Shown here in pieces: positions 61,215-64,000 of a stretch of DNA of 64,000 nucleotides. Position 1 is the first letter of the stretch. The number at the start of each line of letters is the position of its first letter. The stretch lies in contig CP136068.1 in NCBI GenBank assembly GCA_032622095.1, forward strand, positions 133,743,989 to 133,807,988, given 5' to 3'. Position numbers and translations under genes: made by a program. The stretch comes from Siphonodentalium dalli. Its lineage: Eukaryota; Mollusca; Scaphopoda; Gadilida; Siphonodentaliidae. The notes below the pieces were generated by a model, which saw only the letters and a list, made by a program, of their open reading frames with translations, was not told where the DNA came from and did no database searches.

Positions 61215-62175
61215 ATTTTACGGGATTAAAAATTGTGTAACATCATGGATTTATTGTACATTGAATTTTTATGCGATATGACAAAGCGTGATATCACCCT
61301 TTCATCGCCACAATTTTACTCGATTCAAACTTCAAAACGGGATTACATCATGGACTTACTGTACAATGGATTTATATGTGATATGGCAAAGGGTGATATT
61401 ACCCTTCCATTACCATAATTTTACGCGATTCTAACTTCAAGACCGGATTACATCACGGATATATTGTACAATGAATTTATATGTGAACTGGCAAAGGGTG
61501 ATATCACCCTTCCATGGTCACTACTTTACGCGATTCTAACTTCAAAACAGGATTACATCACGGATATATTGTACAATGAATTTATATGTGAACTGGCAAA
61601 GGGTGATATCACCCTTCCGTTATCACTATTTCACGCGATTCTAACTTCAAAACGGGATTACATCATGAATATATTGTACAATGAATTTATATGTGAACTG
61701 GCAAAGGGTGATATCACCCTTACATGATCACTATTTCACGCGATTCTAACTTCAAAACAGGATTACATCACGGATATATTGTACAATGAATTTATATGTG
61801 AACTGGCAAAGGGTGATATCACCCTTCCATGATCACTATTTTACGCGATTCTAACTTCAAAACGGGACTACATCATGAATATATTGTACAATGAATTTAT
61901 ATGTAAACTGGCAAAGGGTGATAGGGCCTATCACCCTTCCATGATCACTATTTTACGCGATTCTAACTTCAAAACGGGATTACATCATTAATATATTGTA
62001 CAATGAATTTATATGTGAACTGGCAAAGGGTGATATCACCCTTCCATGATCACTATTTTACGCGATTAAAACTTCAAAACGGGATTACATCATGGCTATA
62101 TTGTACAATGGATGTATATGTGATGCTAGCAAATGATGATATCACCCTAACATGACCACAATTGCAATTTTACGC
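61215..62175 (+). repeat. Satellite array of 105-bp units, each with a GGGTGATATCACCC palindrome
   Basis: Nine palindromes lie at 61288, 61393, 61498, 61603, 61708, 61813, 61918, 62030 and 62135, a spacing of 105 bases except for one 112-base step. Each unit also carries ACGCGATTCTAACTTCAAAA, GGATTACATCA and ATTGTACAATGAATTTATAT. Because 105 is a multiple of three, frames stay open over two or three units (for example 61464-61727), but stops interrupt them and no start or splice context supports coding. The array sits inside the 59948-63126 element directly after the MITE. Confidence 0.9.
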
Positions 62176-63193
62176 GATTAAACTGATGCGAATTGATGAA
62201 AGAATGAATCTGCAACATAAATTGTGAAATAGATTTATTTCATATTCACATATAAGTTAACTTACCCTTGGTAAAAGTTATAATTAGAAAAGGAATTTAA
62301 AAACTGAAATGATGTGGAGATCATGTTCTAACCCAAGCAAATATACCCCCATTGCAGACGATGCCTTAGTTTAGACAGAACATGCGAAAACAAACGTATT
62401 TGTATATACATAATCCATATAAATACTTGCTTTTCTCGTGGAACACGTCTGCGCTGTAGCAGTGTTGAGAGGAAAAACAAGCTATATCTCCGACGCTGGC
62501 TTCTGTTATCTGATACAGTTCTCCGCATATGTATGCTTGCTGCCGACATATGGTAATAATTAAATTATGGACTCAGAATGAAACCGGCGGCCAGTTACAG
62601 AAATAAGCAAAATTAATGCACGACATCTATAAGTTATTCGTTATATGTACATCGCCGGGCCAACATTAAAATTCTCGATTTATTTAGTATGATACCTGAT
62701 TTGGTATAACTGAATGCCTGCATTATGAGAGCGGTACATTATCTGTAGGGCGTTTTGTCAGGATACATGATGCAAAATATATTCAGCCATGGGCCTTTTG
62801 TGGGTAAACGTTGTCAGAATGTCATTTGACTCAATAGTGTTAAATGACATCAAATGTTTACCACATTGCTATAAATGTTCACTGGCGACATAATAGCTCT
62901 ACTGACCCCGGCACTGTTCCAAGAAAGGCGAATTTAATATGCATAAATGCATGCATAAATTCAGGGTCCTAAATGTATGCAACATTTATGCGAGATTTAA
63001 AAATATAAATGCGAGATTTATATTTTTGTATAAATGCGAATTTAGTATGTATAAATGCATTCATAAATTCAGGGTCCTAAATTTATGCAACATTTATATT
63101 ATATAAATCTCGTTTTTCATGCAGTGTCAACGTAACTGTTATTATATTAAAATTCACAATCTTCAAAGTCTTCAATAAACATAGAACAACACA

Positions 63194-63345
63194 GTGTTGT
63201 GAACATGTTAATGTTAGTGCACTTGTTTGTCGTCCCGCGAGGTTAAACTCGAACCTCCGGTTCTCGTTTTACCATCGCGTCACAACAAACGCGTGCAATA
63301 ACGTTAACCAGTTCACACACTTGTGTCGTTCTATCTATTTATTGG
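63194..63345. repeat. Imperfect inverted repeat with tRNA-like central hairpin
   Basis: GTGAACATGTTAATGTTAGT and GCACTTGTTTGT pair with ACAACAAACGCGTGC and AATAACGTTAACCAGTTCAC. The centre contains GAGGTTAAACTCGAACCTC, a small stem, and on the minus strand a box B-like GGTTCGAGTTT. A partly deleted relative lies at about 63613-63672 (GTGTGAACATGTGGACTTAA and AACATCAACCAGTCCACAC). Confidence 0.5.
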
Positions 63346-64000
63346 ACACATATTAGTTTATTTATGAGAGTTGCAACAAAATACAGAAGGTTTTGAAATG
63401 TTCATTAAAATATTCCGACCTGCCCTTAGGAAATGCATACCGATTACGTTGACAACGTTCTTGACGATGACGTTAACTGCAACGGTCATGGTATTCACTA
63501 TTACGAGGTATAGTTCTATAATTGAATCAAATGAAGAATTATCGATCTAAAGTTCAGTACACAACAAGCTATGATATTCGTGGTGTGCAACACATATAGA
63601 AGGACACTGTGGTGTGAACATGTGGACTTAATACAACAAACTCATGCAATAACATCAACCAGTCCACACACATACGCCTCTGACCAAATTATGCTTAGTT
63701 CACTTAGCCAGACATACATGTATGCCTGGGACAAAGCTATATGTGACTTCTCACCGGTTAGTCTTTACTCTAACTGTTTATAATATGGCTCATGTTTTCA
63801 TTATAATAACCGAATATGGAAATATGACTCCAATGGCAAGCTATGTTGATATAAACTTACCGGTCTGTCTACATCAGCAGTGTACATTCCTGGTCTGTGG
63901 TCATACCGAAGAGGTCCGTTATACATGGAACACAGTCTATGTTTAACACTGAAACTACTCAATGTACAAGTTGGTGTTAGATAGCATAACCTATCACATC
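63346..64000. other. Non-coding stretch at the right edge
   Basis: Contains the hairpin relative near 63613-63672. The frame at 63722-63946 (plus) has VCLHQQCTFLVCG but no clear domain or splice context. Confidence 0.35.

Larger units (their letters stand above)
59948..63126. mobile_element. CACTG-ended (EnSpm/CACTA-like) element with TCA target duplication
   Basis: The left end is CACTGCATCAAAACTGGAAT. The right end, on the other strand, is CACTGCATGAAAAACGAGAT. Both are flanked by TCA (59945-59947 and 63127-63129). Inside the left end, 59970-60310 is packed with TTTATTCACTGAATAAA-like and TTATGCATAAAT palindromes. Inside the right end, 62935-63115 carries two direct copies of GCATAAATTCAGGGTCCTAA-like units and more ATAAATG words. 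CACTG ends, subterminal repeats and a 3-bp duplication fit EnSpm/CACTA. The interior holds a MITE and a satellite array and no transposase, so it is non-autonomous. Confidence 0.68.

Noticed and set aside
61464-61727. 35-residue tandem repeat protein (FICELAKGDITL words)
   Set aside because: The 105-bp satellite period is a multiple of three, so frames stay open by arithmetic. Stops at 61418 and 61727, no start context and no splice sites argue against a gene.
61215-62175. CRISPR-like array (regular palindromic repeats)
   Set aside because: The whole 105-bp unit is repeated, so there are no unique spacers. The context is eukaryotic and inside a transposon.
63222-63290. Possible tRNA gene with box B-like GGTTCGAGTTT on the minus strand
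   Set aside because: No box A, acceptor stem or anticodon arm can be drawn, and the segment is the loop of an imperfect inverted repeat.

Overview
This is eukaryotic, AT-rich, repeat-dominated DNA with sparse genes. There are no operons, no bacterial ORF density, and coding signal appears only as short exons with canonical splice sites. Secreted C-type lectin-like exons, an XPG-nuclease/Cys-cluster transposon family, Helitrons, CACTG-ended elements and a tRNA-derived SINE together suggest a lophotrochozoan, most likely a mollusc. That assignment is an inference from style and family content; the sequence does not prove the species.

Layout. 1-9.8 kb: intergenic or intronic DNA with the last exon of a C-type lectin-like gene (4526-4746, +), a 1.7 kb element with 40-bp inverted ends, and a strong 160-bp palindrome. 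9.87-17.63 kb: a 7.8 kb composite with matching termini and a 3-bp flanking repeat. It holds two decayed, opposite-facing copies of an Academ-like gene (XPG-type nuclease core plus C-terminal Cys-rich finger) and pieces of one or two further relatives. 18.7-27.1 kb: a non-coding block repeated about three times, each copy ending in a GTAC-rich hairpin minisatellite. 30.0-37.8 kb: nested non-autonomous transposons, including a 6 kb CACTG-ended one. 39.7-40.7 kb: a broken hAT transposase-derived gene. 41.8-45.3 kb: a dense cluster of foldback MITEs, including a piggyBac-like family with TTAA ends.

45.36-56.89 kb holds the best host gene. Three minus-strand exons with compatible phases encode a Cys-rich/Thr-rich mucin-like segment, then the two halves of a long-form C-type lectin domain ending in a stop codon. 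Its 9.2 kb intron contains a back-to-back Helitron array with a near-perfect 634-bp-offset duplication, a SINE and a piggyBac-like MITE. 59.95-63.13 kb is a second CACTG-ended element with a 3-bp TCA flank, carrying a 105-bp satellite with a palindrome in every unit.

No conventional RNA gene, CRISPR array or virus was recognised. The features do not form one pathway: the lectin exons are the probable host genes, and most of the rest is mobile-element history.
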